Positions 14,153 through 22,017 of a stretch of 28,375 bases of DNA are shown piece by piece. Both the position numbers and the translations under genes were made by a program. Every line of letters starts with the position of its first letter. Position 1 is the first letter of the stretch. Source of the stretch: a virus; the IMG/VR virus record IMGVR_UViG_3300031841_003053, positions 1 to 28,375 of that record; one strand, given 5' to 3'. Below the pieces are notes generated by a model. The model ran no database searches. It was given only the letters and a program-made list of their open reading frames with translations, and was not told where the DNA came from.

Positions 14153-15871
14153 TTAATTACCTTTTATCTTACTAAAGTTTTTATCTTTCACTATTTCAAG
14201 CTTACGGTCGAATCTACCTTCTAACATCTCGCCCTTATGAGATATAACAAATACATTCGTACTTTCTCCTAAAGTATAAATGATTTTCATGAGATTGTCA
14301 ATACCGTCATGATCTAAAGATGAATCAAATGTTTCGTCTAATATAAGAAGATTAGTCGCAACACTATTTTTCATCTTAGCGATCTGTCTCCAAGTAAACA
14401 ACAGAGCAAGGTCAATACGTTGCTTCTCACCTTCAGAGAATGAATCATAGGAGAAGTTATCTCTAAAGCGTGATCTAATTGTTTCTTGGAAAGCTTCGTC
14501 CAAATCAAAAGACACAAAGAAGTCTAATATCTGGAGATATTGATTACATAGTTTATTTATCACAGGAAGATACTGTTTTACAATTTTTGTTTTGATACCA
14601 GTATCTTTTAACATTGTAGACATAATAATATTATAGTTGAGTTGTTCACTCAAGACTAATTTATTTTCTACTAGCTCATTACCATTATCTTCTAATTGAT
14701 CAAGATCAGATACAGCAGCATCAAGATCTACACTACTATCTATTTTTTCAATCTCTGCTTGTGTTCGATTAATAGCTGATTGAAATTGAGATATAGATTG
14801 ATTATTGGCATGTATGTGTGCCTGCCATTCCCTACAATCATCTAATATCAAATCGAGGCTCTTAATACATTCTACATGCTTGGTAATAGAAGTTGAAGCT
14901 GTCTCAAGTGCTTCCTGTAATTGCTTTGCCTTTTCTTTTCCTTCCAGGATATGCTCTTGTTTGGTTTCCTCTGTGATGGGCTGGGAACAACTGGGACAAA
15001 TATCGTTCGACTCAAAAAACTTAACATCTTTGACGAGTTTTCTGATGTCGTTTTGAAATTTAGTCTCGTAGGCCTGGAGCTCTTTAACTTTAGCTTCCTT
15101 GCGGATCTTAGAATCTGTTGTCGGAGATAGTTTATCTTCCACGTTGGAGGATAGCTCTGTGTTCGCTGCATTGAGAGTCTCGATCTCATCTCGATGCTCC
15201 TCAATGAGTTTGAGCTTCTCTTCTTTGGCTTCCTTGTTAATCGCTTTAACGTCGCGTATATATTTCTTTTGGGCCTCGACTTTGGTTTTGTTGACTTCAA
15301 TCTGGTGTGATACATCTTTTATATTATCCTTTAGCAGAGATGTCTTTTCTTTTAGAATACTATTCATTTTAGAAAATACATTAATGTCCAGAAGATCCTC
15401 GATGACTTCTCTGCGATTCTGTGCTGAGAGCTGCATGAAAGGAATGAAGGAGGACGATCCCAACACAACAATCTGATGAAAGCTTTTATGTGTAAGCTTG
15501 AGAATGTTCTGCTCGAGGATCTTCTGGTACTCTTTAGCGTGACTAGATTGATTCATCATAGTCTCGCCTTTCCAAATCTCAAATACATTTGGTTTAATGC
15601 CTCGGACGACCTTAAAGTCCGATCCTAATACATTAAATGTAACCTCTACTAAACAACCTTTATTATTAATAGAATTAACTAATTGGGGTTTAGATATATT
15701 ACGATGCGCCTTTCCGAATAGAGCAAAGGACAAGGCGTCCAACATAGTAGACTTACCAGCACCATTCTGGCCCACTACTAATGTTGTTTTGTCTTTTGTA
15801 AAGTCTACTTCAGAAAAGTTATTACCTGTAGATAGAAAATTCTTCCATCTAAGTGTTTTAAATATAATCAT
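14153..15871 (-). CDS. 46: gp46 Rad50/SbcC-like recombination nuclease subunit
   Basis: The ATPase half of the Mre11/Rad50-type complex that processes DNA ends for recombination-dependent replication and helps degrade host DNA. The 572-aa protein has Walker A GQNGAGKST (34-42), two long charged coiled-coil arms (about 170-290 and 300-420), a zinc hook C292-P-S-C295 at their tip, the ABC signature FSEGEKQRIDLAL (478-490) and Walker B LLILDETFDSSLD (508-520). Length fits T4 gp46 (560). Its ATG overlaps the gp47 stop by four bases, as expected for partner subunits. The coiled-coil segment around 14870-15320 creates a long out-of-frame reading frame that is not a gene. Confidence 0.97.
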   Translation of the reverse strand: MIIFKTLRWKNFLSTGNNFSEVDFTKDKTTLVVGQNGAGKSTMLDALSFALFGKAHRNISKPQLVNSINNKGCLVEVTFNVLGSDFKVVRGIKPNVFEIWKGETMMNQSSHAKEYQKILEQNILKLTHKSFHQIVVLGSSSFIPFMQLSAQNRREVIEDLLDINVFSKMNSILKEKTSLLKDNIKDVSHQIEVNKTKVEAQKKYIRDVKAINKEAKEEKLKLIEEHRDEIETLNAANTELSSNVEDKLSPTTDSKIRKEAKVKELQAYETKFQNDIRKLVKDVKFFESNDICPSCSQPITEETKQEHILEGKEKAKQLQEALETASTSITKHVECIKSLDLILDDCREWQAHIHANNQSISQFQSAINRTQAEIEKIDSSVDLDAAVSDLDQLEDNGNELVENKLVLSEQLNYNIIMSTMLKDTGIKTKIVKQYLPVINKLCNQYLQILDFFVSFDLDEAFQETIRSRFRDNFSYDSFSEGEKQRIDLALLFTWRQIAKMKNSVATNLLILDETFDSSLDHDGIDNLMKIIYTLGESTNVFVISHKGEMLEGRFDRKLEIVKDKNFSKIKGN

Positions 15872-16929
15872 ACTACTTCTAGGGTTTGGGCTTCTACCAT
15901 CAATTCAGACATTTGATGTTTGATCTTATCTTTATCAAGATCTGTATCAACTGCGTCTATATAAGTATAGAGCAATGTAGAGGTATCTTCAACCGATATT
16001 TCTTGATCTTCTACATTTTCTCCGAGAAATTCGTTAAAGTTTTCCGCAATCTTTAGTTCATGGATGTTTCTATTATTGATACGATCTATAAACCTATCAA
16101 ACATAAATGTATCTGATTTATTGATTACAACAATCTTGACAAACTTATTTTCAACTTGATCTAGATCATAGCTAGTGTAGTCGTTACAAGTATCATCATA
16201 CCGAATACGATGGAAGATAGTATGAGGGTTGCGCACAGGAGTAAGAACCCGTAGATCCGTATCCAAGACATGAAAGTATTTATTATCGTGTGCATCATTC
16301 CAAAAGAACTCCATTTGCGATCCAAGATATTCAATATTATCTTGAGATGATTTATGATGAAAATGACCTGAGATGACTTTCTCAAATCGTTTAAATATAG
16401 ATCGATCCAATCCATGAGGAGATGGCTGACCTGCAAACATTTCATATCCGGTGATTTCAAAATGACCACCTACCCAATCAGCTTTACAATTATTAATAAA
16501 GTCTAGAGATTCTTTTTCATTCTCTGGGCATATCCATGGAACCATAGCCATCTGCATACCATCATAATCCATTACGGTTGGAGATTGAATAATATTAATC
16601 TCATTCATATAATGGCCAAGTAATTCTTTTAGGCTGTTTAGTTCATTTGTATTCTTATAGTACGTGTCATGGTTACCATAAATGATATCCATGGTGATGC
16701 CTAGCTCTCGGAGCGGTTTAAGGAAATGATTACGGTTACGGTGAAGAGCGCGGAAGTTAATAAATTTCCGGTTATCATAGTAATCACCAAGGTGAATGAT
16801 ATGGCGAATATTATGTTCCACCAAATAAGGAAAAAATACATCGCTATAAAATTTCTCTGCGTTATCGAGAAATATGTCAGAACTATTGCGGATACCACAA
16901 TGGGTGTCATTGAGAATTGCCAATTTCAT
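15868..16929 (-). CDS. 47: gp47 Mre11/SbcD-like nuclease subunit
   Basis: The metal-dependent nuclease half of the gp46/gp47 complex, 353 aa (T4: 339). Calcineurin-type phosphoesterase motifs are in order: LNDTHCGI (D8, H10), HLGDYYDNR (D49), YGNHDTYY (N86, H87), GGHFEITGYEMF and SGHFHHKS. These bind the two metal ions of the active site. The C-terminal part, from about residue 240, is the capping and Rad50-binding region. The start overlaps the end of the epimerase gene by 23 bases, and the end overlaps gene 46. Shadow frames within it were ignored. Confidence 0.97.
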   Translation of the reverse strand: MKLAILNDTHCGIRNSSDIFLDNAEKFYSDVFFPYLVEHNIRHIIHLGDYYDNRKFINFRALHRNRNHFLKPLRELGITMDIIYGNHDTYYKNTNELNSLKELLGHYMNEINIIQSPTVMDYDGMQMAMVPWICPENEKESLDFINNCKADWVGGHFEITGYEMFAGQPSPHGLDRSIFKRFEKVISGHFHHKSSQDNIEYLGSQMEFFWNDAHDNKYFHVLDTDLRVLTPVRNPHTIFHRIRYDDTCNDYTSYDLDQVENKFVKIVVINKSDTFMFDRFIDRINNRNIHELKIAENFNEFLGENVEDQEISVEDTSTLLYTYIDAVDTDLDKDKIKHQMSELMVEAQTLEVV

Positions 16930-17653
16930 TAAATATATCTTTCTCTGGTTTCCATCCTAAATCATATAAGTATTGAACATCAGCTTGTGTCTTTACTCTT
17001 TCACCGGTAGGATTCTCATGACGAATCTCACCTTTCCAACCAAATACTTCTTCGGCCATCTCTAATACATTAAAAGTTGAACCGGTACCAATATCTAATA
17101 CTTTCTTATCTATTTTATCCCAGTTATTTAAAATAGTCAAGATGGCATTACAAAGATCATCTACATGAATCCAATCCCTATAATGATTAGCATTGATATA
17201 TTCTACTTCATTTCTCATTAACTTTTTATAGAGCATATCATCACGTCCAGGCCATACAGTATGGAATCTCATACCCTTAGCATTATAATGTTCTTCACCC
17301 ATTACTTCACACATCTTCTTAGTAGCTGCATATGGATTACCATACCATTCATAAGCATTAGAGGAAGAAGCATATAAATGTTTAATACAAACAGTTGATG
17401 CAAAGTTTAAAGCATTACGGGTGCCGTTTACATTATGATCATAATATTCTTCTGGAATATCAAACGATCTACGAACTCCTGGTATAGCAGCTAGATGAAT
17501 TAAAGCATCCCAAAACGTATCGGTATAATAAGCCCATCGATCCCATTCACGAATGTCTCCCTGAAAATGTTGAACATCGTGGCCTTCCATCCTTAAGTAA
17601 AGAGAAAGAGATGATCCGACACATCCCTCCCATCCTGTCAATAATATTTTCAT
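16907..17653 (-). CDS. NAD-dependent sugar-nucleotide epimerase/dehydratase (GalE-like SDR)
   Basis: An extended-SDR enzyme of 248 aa, shorter than GalE (about 330). The Rossmann motif is TGWEGCVG at residues 6-13, D33 follows the second strand, HLAAIPGVRRS is the typical cofactor-binding loop, ASSSNAYEWYG holds the catalytic serine region and Y108-AAT-K112 is the YxxxK pair. RDWIHVDDLCNAI and LDIGTGSTFNVLEMAE are standard epimerase/dehydratase segments. It should act on a nucleotide-linked sugar; which one cannot be told. It lies between gp55 and gp47 with overlaps at both ends (four bases with gene 55, 23 with gene 47), so it is expressed with replication genes. It may work with the sugar enzymes at 1712-3758. 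Confidence 0.9.
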   Translation of the reverse strand: MKILLTGWEGCVGSSLSLYLRMEGHDVQHFQGDIREWDRWAYYTDTFWDALIHLAAIPGVRRSFDIPEEYYDHNVNGTRNALNFASTVCIKHLYASSSNAYEWYGNPYAATKKMCEVMGEEHYNAKGMRFHTVWPGRDDMLYKKLMRNEVEYINANHYRDWIHVDDLCNAILTILNNWDKIDKKVLDIGTGSTFNVLEMAEEVFGWKGEIRHENPTGERVKTQADVQYLYDLGWKPEKDIFNEIGNSQ

Positions 17654-18240
17654 AAAAAGTCTCTTAAATCAGAATCAACAATTTTAGTTCTTGTAAGTTT
17701 CTTCTGTTGCTTTTCTTTCTCAGCAAACACTTTAAACTCATCATCTTTTTCTTTTACTTTATCAATACGATCTTTTAGAGTATCAACAAAGGCCTGAACT
17801 ACAGCATTGGATTGTAAATCGCCATTAGAAATAATATACTCCTCAATACCTGAAGAAGACATATATTTCAATTTAATGTCTTGTTGTTTCTTTTCTTTTG
17901 CAATACGACGAAGAAATGCATACCATGAGATTTGTGTAAAGTATGCAAATGCATTTGGATTGCCGGTTCTTGTGGCAGCCTCAACATTATAGTTTTCAAT
18001 GGCCTTGAGACAATTCTCTACAGCATCCATTACCATCTCTTCACGATATGTATATCTAATGAAGTTAGATTTATGTGACAGACCTTCTGCAATCTTCAGA
18101 AAGCACGAAGCAATGTAATCAGGAACAATTGGTAATGGTTCTTCTTTTTGTTTAGCTTCCGCCAAATCACCACAATAGTCGACTACGGCTTGAGAGAATT
18201 CTTTATTGTTAACGTAATGTATATTTTTTCTTTTACTCAT
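17650..18240 (-). CDS. 55: gp55 sigma factor for late transcription
   Basis: The minimal sigma factor that directs host RNA polymerase to TATAAATA late promoters. The 196-aa protein has the region-2-like helix set typical of the family: FIRYTYREEMVMDAVENCLKAIENYN, then NPNAFAYFTQISWYAFLRRIAKEKKQ, matching gp55 of T4 and cyanophages. A Lys/Glu-rich C-terminal part ends in DSDLRDFL, which resembles the tail that binds the gp45 clamp. I chose ATG 18240, with AAGGAT nine bases upstream; a GTG at 18255 would place that sequence inside the gene. Late boxes recognised in this window at 10429, 22005 and 26366 are its expected targets. A dedicated sigma70 promoter sits just upstream. Confidence 0.94.
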   Translation of the reverse strand: MSKRKNIHYVNNKEFSQAVVDYCGDLAEAKQKEEPLPIVPDYIASCFLKIAEGLSHKSNFIRYTYREEMVMDAVENCLKAIENYNVEAATRTGNPNAFAYFTQISWYAFLRRIAKEKKQQDIKLKYMSSSGIEEYIISNGDLQSNAVVQAFVDTLKDRIDKVKEKDDEFKVFAEKEKQQKKLTRTKIVDSDLRDFL

Positions 18241-18264
18241 AATATGATCCTTCACATTACTATT

Positions 18265-18293
18265 AATATAGTATAAATTTTATATAAATTCAA
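18265..18293 (-). promoter_or_regulatory. Sigma70-type promoter for the gene 55 operon
   Basis: On the minus strand, TTGAAT (18293-18288), a 17-base AT-rich spacer and TATATT (18270-18265) stand about 25 bases before the gp55 start. Spacing is ideal and both boxes match well. It would drive gp55 and the genes down to 10496 early in infection using host sigma factor. Confidence 0.65.
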
Positions 18294-18318
18294 CGGCGAA
18301 TTTATTTTATTTAGGGGG

Positions 18319-18347
18319 TTGATAGATCCTGCAAACCGGGTTATAAT
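18319..18347 (+). promoter_or_regulatory. Plus-strand sigma70-type promoter facing against all genes
   Basis: TTGATA (18319-18324), exactly 17 bases, then TATAAT (18342-18347) on the plus strand. This is a near-consensus promoter, yet no plus-strand gene follows. The predicted transcript starts near 18354 in a tract with no C on this strand (18338-18377) and runs antisense into the LSm-like and uvsW genes. Possible roles are an antisense RNA or priming of a replication origin. Confidence 0.6.
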
Positions 18348-18377
18348 TAATAGAGGGTTTTGAGGAGGGGGGATATA

Positions 18378-18821
18378 CTAGTGTAATTTCTTGGGGTCGC
18401 TATGTGGAAACATCAAGATATTAGCATAATCTGAATCCTCGTGCGCATATGAAATTTCGTCTACTTGAGCTCTCATTTTAGCTATATGCTCTTCTATCTT
18501 CGCAGCAATTTCTTCTTCTGTTAAGTTTGCATTCTTTACAGCTTCCATATAATTAGCAATTACTTTAGCCGTAGGATTTGCTTCGGATATAATATGATTA
18601 ATATTAAGGGTCATAAACATTTCATCACCCTCTTGCAACATCATCCAAGGTTTAAAATGATAATACCTTACACCCTTAGTATCATCATCATATACATTTA
18701 ATTTAAGAGCTCTTCTAATGACTAGATCAGAGTGCTCTTCATCAGACCATTCAACCACCTCACAAATGACTTCTTCGCCATTGCTTAATTTAAATTGTTT
18801 TATGTTTGTGAGTTCAGTCAT
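18378..18821 (-). CDS. LSm/SH3-like beta-barrel protein with helical tail (147 aa)
   Basis: A 147-aa protein whose first 75 residues look like a small Sm-like beta-barrel: KQFKLSNGEEVICEVVEW, then DLVIRRALKLNVYD, then YYHFKPWMMLQ, and MTLNINHIISEANPT. The rest is a helix (EEIAAKIEEHIAKMRAQV) and an acidic-to-basic tail. A protein of the same layout but shorter is encoded at 8945-9238. Small proteins of this type are widespread and uncharacterised in marine T4-like phages. The start overlaps the uvsW end by eight bases. It is the last gene before the non-coding region with divergent promoters, and a plus-strand transcript from 18354 would be antisense to it. Confidence 0.82.
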   Translation of the reverse strand: MTELTNIKQFKLSNGEEVICEVVEWSDEEHSDLVIRRALKLNVYDDDTKGVRYYHFKPWMMLQEGDEMFMTLNINHIISEANPTAKVIANYMEAVKNANLTEEEIAAKIEEHIAKMRAQVDEISYAHEDSDYANILMFPHSDPKKLH

Positions 18822-20304
18822 TAATATCTACCTTAACAATTTTATATTTGAATTGCTCTTTTTCATAAATCTTAACCCTTAAAGCACCATGAACCAAAGT
18901 ATAATTTTTTCTGGACTTCCAATGCAGGTCATCAGTTAGATCGTAGAGCGTTGTGATTCTTCCGTCATCGGATTGGCGTAACCCTCTTCCGATACTCTGT
19001 AGGACCTTAATTTGAGACTTTGATGGGCTAGCGAATATGATATTGTGCAGATTCCGAATATTAATACCAGTACTAAAGGTACCAAGACTTGCAACAATAA
19101 TAGCATTTTTTTGTTTCTCCACGATTCTTCTAATAGCTTCTCTATCAGATGTTGCTACTTCACCGCTAACGAAAAATACCTTTCGATCCTTCTCTACCTT
19201 ATTATTTATCAAATCATAGAGAGGTTTTCCATGAGCGTCCACACGATTAAATAAGACGAGAGTATTTCCCTTAGCATCCAAAGCGAGATTGCGAATGAGC
19301 CTATTACGAGTATCATTTCCAATAATGAAGTCAATCTCTTCCTGGTATGTCTTCTTTCCAAAATCTTTCCTCGTTTGTTCTGAGTAGTTCAATAAAAGAA
19401 CATTAATGTCTAGTGGTGCTAGAGTTCCATCATCCTGAAGATCTTTTGTTTTGGTAACATGATATACTGGACCAAATAAACCTTCTAACATTAATCTGTG
19501 TGTTAGGGTACCGTCTAGTGTACCTGTGAATCCATATCTATATTTAGCCTCGGTTGCTTTGTTCATAATTGACGATAGAGACTTGGACTTAAAACCATGA
19601 CACTCATCTCCAAGTATCATACCAAATTGTTCAAACCATTTTCTTGGAAGTTTGTAGATAGATTGCCATGTACTAATAATAATAGATTTATTTGTTACTT
19701 TATCCTTACCCGAATATATTCTATGAATACCTTCTGGGTCTTGACCATAGTCAATAAAGTCTTGATACATTTGTTCTACTAATGAAGTAGTAGGTACAAT
19801 AACTAGTACTCTACTTGCTTTTGGACCATCTGCAATATGCTGAAGCCAATATTTCATCATAAGATAAATAATAAATGACTTCCCAGAACCAGTAGGAGAT
19901 AATAGAATTGCTCGACTTCTTGTTAGGGCTGTTTCAAACGCATCGTATTGATATTCTCGAGGCTGAAATGGAAGCTTTGCGTCAGCTAGTAAATCAGACA
20001 CATATTGAAGAGGCTCTCGAGGAGGAATCGGAAATCCATATTGATCCGACTCTTCAGTGTCAACAGAATACCCTCGCTCAGCTGCAAACTTTAACAAATA
20101 CGTATATAGCCCAGCAGAGAGCTCTCCATTCATGCGATTGAATAATCGTATCTTACCATCCCACACTTTGTTCTTATAGGCTGGCATAAATTTATAACCA
20201 GGTACATAAAAAGAAAAGTAGTCGGATAGTTCAGCACCAATCCCGGCTTCACAATCTACTAACAACATACTATAATCTTTTAATGTACAAACAATATCAG
20301 GCAT
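18814..20304 (-). CDS. uvsW: UvsW DNA/RNA helicase
   Basis: A superfamily 2 helicase, 496 aa (T4: 503), that unwinds R-loops and branched DNA and so shuts off origin-dependent replication late in T4 infection. An N-terminal substrate-binding domain (1-100) is followed by the Q-like motif QPREYQYDAF, Walker A SPTGSGKS (136-143), PTTSLVEQM (Ia), the DECH box (233-236), GFTGTLDG (III), and C-terminal motifs VASLGTFSTGINIRNL and QSIGRGLRQSDDG (VI). It overlaps the PD-(D/E)XK nuclease gene by eight bases. The antisense promoter at 18319-18347 points into it. Confidence 0.96.
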   Translation of the reverse strand: MPDIVCTLKDYSMLLVDCEAGIGAELSDYFSFYVPGYKFMPAYKNKVWDGKIRLFNRMNGELSAGLYTYLLKFAAERGYSVDTEESDQYGFPIPPREPLQYVSDLLADAKLPFQPREYQYDAFETALTRSRAILLSPTGSGKSFIIYLMMKYWLQHIADGPKASRVLVIVPTTSLVEQMYQDFIDYGQDPEGIHRIYSGKDKVTNKSIIISTWQSIYKLPRKWFEQFGMILGDECHGFKSKSLSSIMNKATEAKYRYGFTGTLDGTLTHRLMLEGLFGPVYHVTKTKDLQDDGTLAPLDINVLLLNYSEQTRKDFGKKTYQEEIDFIIGNDTRNRLIRNLALDAKGNTLVLFNRVDAHGKPLYDLINNKVEKDRKVFFVSGEVATSDREAIRRIVEKQKNAIIVASLGTFSTGINIRNLHNIIFASPSKSQIKVLQSIGRGLRQSDDGRITTLYDLTDDLHWKSRKNYTLVHGALRVKIYEKEQFKYKIVKVDIND

Positions 20305-20965
20305 TCTTTAAATTCTTATATTTCTTTCTCACGTCAATAAAATGTGGTAGGTAATCAAAAGTATTTACCTTAAATATTTGGGGCTCAGAATGATCAACAG
20401 TAATAAGTATGACACCTTGTTTAATGGGTATACCTGTTCTTTCATAAAAGGCTGCGGCATAGAATGAAGCCTGTATAAAGTAATTCGTAATCCATTCTAC
20501 TTTCTTTGGTTTGCGTGATGTCTTAAAATCAATAATAGATAATTGACCATCAAACTCTGCAATACAATCCACTTGCCCTGCACATTCTAATTTATCACTA
20601 TAGAGATACTCTTCTTGAAACCATACATTATTGATACGTTCATCAATAATTGATTTTAGATGACTAAAAGAAAAAAGATTGTTTGGCATAACATCTTTAT
20701 CCCAATCAGGTTCATTGTTGAGATAATCTTCTGCCAGCTTATGTACTGCTGTACCTCTAGTAGATGCCTGAAGAGAAATTTTATTGGCTTCTTCTTCACC
20801 TACTCTTTTACGCCATTTGATAATACTATCCTTACTAAGAATACTACAAACCGTTGTAATTGATGGATAGGCCTTTCCACTTGGAGTGAAATACTTCCTA
20901 CCCTTCTTTGTAGTCTTCCTTGTTATCTTAGGAAGAGTAATACCATGATCTACATGATTAAACAT
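20297..20965 (-). CDS. PD-(D/E)XK family exonuclease (RecB/Cas4-like)
   Basis: A 222-aa nuclease of the PD-(D/E)XK superfamily. The helix motif STRGTAVHKLAEDYL has the family histidine (H75). The metal site is GQVDCIAEF (D133) and LSIIDFKTSRKPKK (D146-x-K148), and a conserved glutamine follows in YFIQASFYAAAF (Q165). This order (H, D, DxK, Q) is typical of RecB-like exonucleases. It lies between uvsY and uvsW, so a role in end processing or recombination-dependent replication is likely. ATG 20965 is preferred over the TTG at 20971, which would overlap the uvsY stop; AGGTGG lies upstream. No zinc or Fe-S cysteine cluster as in Cas4 is seen. Confidence 0.86.
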   Translation of the reverse strand: MFNHVDHGITLPKITRKTTKKGRKYFTPSGKAYPSITTVCSILSKDSIIKWRKRVGEEEANKISLQASTRGTAVHKLAEDYLNNEPDWDKDVMPNNLFSFSHLKSIIDERINNVWFQEEYLYSDKLECAGQVDCIAEFDGQLSIIDFKTSRKPKKVEWITNYFIQASFYAAAFYERTGIPIKQGVILITVDHSEPQIFKVNTFDYLPHFIDVRKKYKNLKNA

Positions 20966-20967
20966 AA

Positions 20968-21408
20968 TCAACCACCTGCTTCAAATGTCTTCCATCTAAT
21001 TATATTACTGATAGTCTGGTGTCGCCAATTAAGGTTATTGACTATCTCAGTTAATGTTTCTACAATGGTTTTCCAATACTCAATCTTTTCTACAGACTGT
21101 TGTATTTCAATATCACTATCGTAGTAATAATCCATTTCACCTTTCATAATTTTGAGTCCATCAAGTGGATCAAAATCCCATCCCAACTCTTTCATTCTTT
21201 CTTCTGACATCTTACCATTATACCAAAGCCATTTGTCTTTGAGTAATAACTTCTGTTGGATCTCAGCTCTTTTCTTGGCCAACTTGGCTTCTGATAACCA
21301 TTGAAGGTATTTGGCATGCAGGGTAGGTGTGGCTCGTGATGTTTCGTCCAGTGCCGAACCAATAACACTATCTTTTTTCCATTCGTCAAGAATAGTTTTT
21401 AAGTCCAT
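20968..21408 (-). CDS. uvsY: UvsY recombination mediator
   Basis: The mediator that loads UvsX onto gp32-covered ssDNA. The 146-aa protein (T4: 137) is helical, with AKYLQWLSEAKLAKKRAEIQ, a KDKWLWYNGKMS segment (T4: ALKARLDYYSGR), and the family C-terminus ISNIIRWKTFEAGG (T4: IQDMRAFEAGK). A clear GAGGATATATT ribosome-binding region precedes ATG 21408. The exonuclease gene begins next to its stop codon. Its partner recombinase is encoded at 715-1761, almost 20 kb away, so expression is probably coordinated by promoter class rather than by a shared operon. Confidence 0.93.
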   Translation of the reverse strand: MDLKTILDEWKKDSVIGSALDETSRATPTLHAKYLQWLSEAKLAKKRAEIQQKLLLKDKWLWYNGKMSEERMKELGWDFDPLDGLKIMKGEMDYYYDSDIEIQQSVEKIEYWKTIVETLTEIVNNLNWRHQTISNIIRWKTFEAGG

Positions 21409-21434
21409 AATATATCCTCATAATATAAAATTAT

Positions 21435-21977
21435 TTAGCGTAGTTCAAAATGTGAGAATCTAAAGCTGCAGGGAAATACAATGTATTGTACATCTCCACT
21501 AGTAGATTCTAAAGCCATGTCCCCCACTGATGTTGGAATACAGTCAATATATTTAATTGTTCTGGATGTGTTGTTGTGGCTACTTAATATCAATAATGTG
21601 ATATCACAATAAGTAGGTATCTTTGAAGATCTTCTGTCTGTAGCAGAGATTTCATTCTCTTCTACTAATCTATTGGCCCAATTATACATTTCTGTATATG
21701 AGTTAAGATCTTCGTCTACAATTACCATTGTAGTAAGTTCACCATATGTAAGTTTATCTGCAGCGAAAGGTACACCAGATACTCTCTTGTATGGTACCTC
21801 TACGGGATTAACTGATACACTGGGATGCAATACGGATTGAGCAAAAAATTCTAAGTTGGGATAGTTCTTGCGATCCACCACTAACTTAAAAGCAGAAGGC
21901 TGCAAAAGATTAAGGTTGCTTAGACCTGAACCTTGTGTATCCATTTCTACTGATATTGAAGGATTTAATGTAGGCAT
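21435..21977 (-). CDS. Tail-tube-like virion protein (gp19 fold, paralogue)
   Basis: A 180-aa protein that resembles phage tail-tube proteins: QPSAFKLVVDRKNYPNLEFFAQSVLHP, then a DKLTYGELTTMVIVDEDLNSYTEMYNWANRL core, and a C-terminal strand pair YIDCIPTSVGDMALEST and VFPCSFRFSHFELR. This layout is shared with T4 gp19 and related tube-initiator proteins; the bona fide gp19 gene seems to end at 28342. It is found among recombination genes but has an exact late-promoter box (TATAAATA, 22012-22005) 27 bases before its start, which fits a virion component made late. It might form a baseplate-proximal or terminal tube ring. Confidence 0.72.
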   Translation of the reverse strand: MPTLNPSISVEMDTQGSGLSNLNLLQPSAFKLVVDRKNYPNLEFFAQSVLHPSVSVNPVEVPYKRVSGVPFAADKLTYGELTTMVIVDEDLNSYTEMYNWANRLVEENEISATDRRSSKIPTYCDITLLILSSHNNTSRTIKYIDCIPTSVGDMALESTSGDVQYIVFPCSFRFSHFELR

Positions 21978-22004
21978 ATTACTTTCCGGTAATTATTATA
22001 CCTA

Positions 22005-22012
22005 TATTTATA
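22005..22012 (-). promoter_or_regulatory. T4-type late promoter for the tail-tube-like gene
   Basis: An exact TATAAATA on the minus strand, 27 bases upstream of the ATG at 21977, in the 40-base gap behind the HAD-family gene. It is the expected target of gp55-directed RNA polymerase. Confidence 0.7.
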
Positions 22013-22017
22013 TCCTT

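Noticed and set aside
14872-15315. A 147-codon open frame on the minus strand, very rich in Lys, Arg and Ser
   Set aside because: It lies wholly inside gp46 in another frame, over the coiled-coil arms. Its skewed composition is an effect of coiled-coil codons, and there is no ribosome site.
18314-18372. G-quadruplex formed by the G-tracts on the plus strand
   Set aside because: There are enough G-tracts, but the loops between the first ones are far longer than seven bases, so a canonical quadruplex is not predicted; only the R-loop idea was kept.
18354-18440. A possible plus-strand gene after the antisense promoter, with AGGAGG before a GTG
   Set aside because: The GTG is followed at once by TAA, and the next ATG gives only ten codons. 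No protein gene is supported.
19908-20141. A 77-codon plus-strand frame with a leucine-rich, helical look
   Set aside because: It is complementary to uvsW in the region of the helicase motifs. No ribosome site or dedicated promoter is next to it; the plus-strand promoter is 1.5 kb away.
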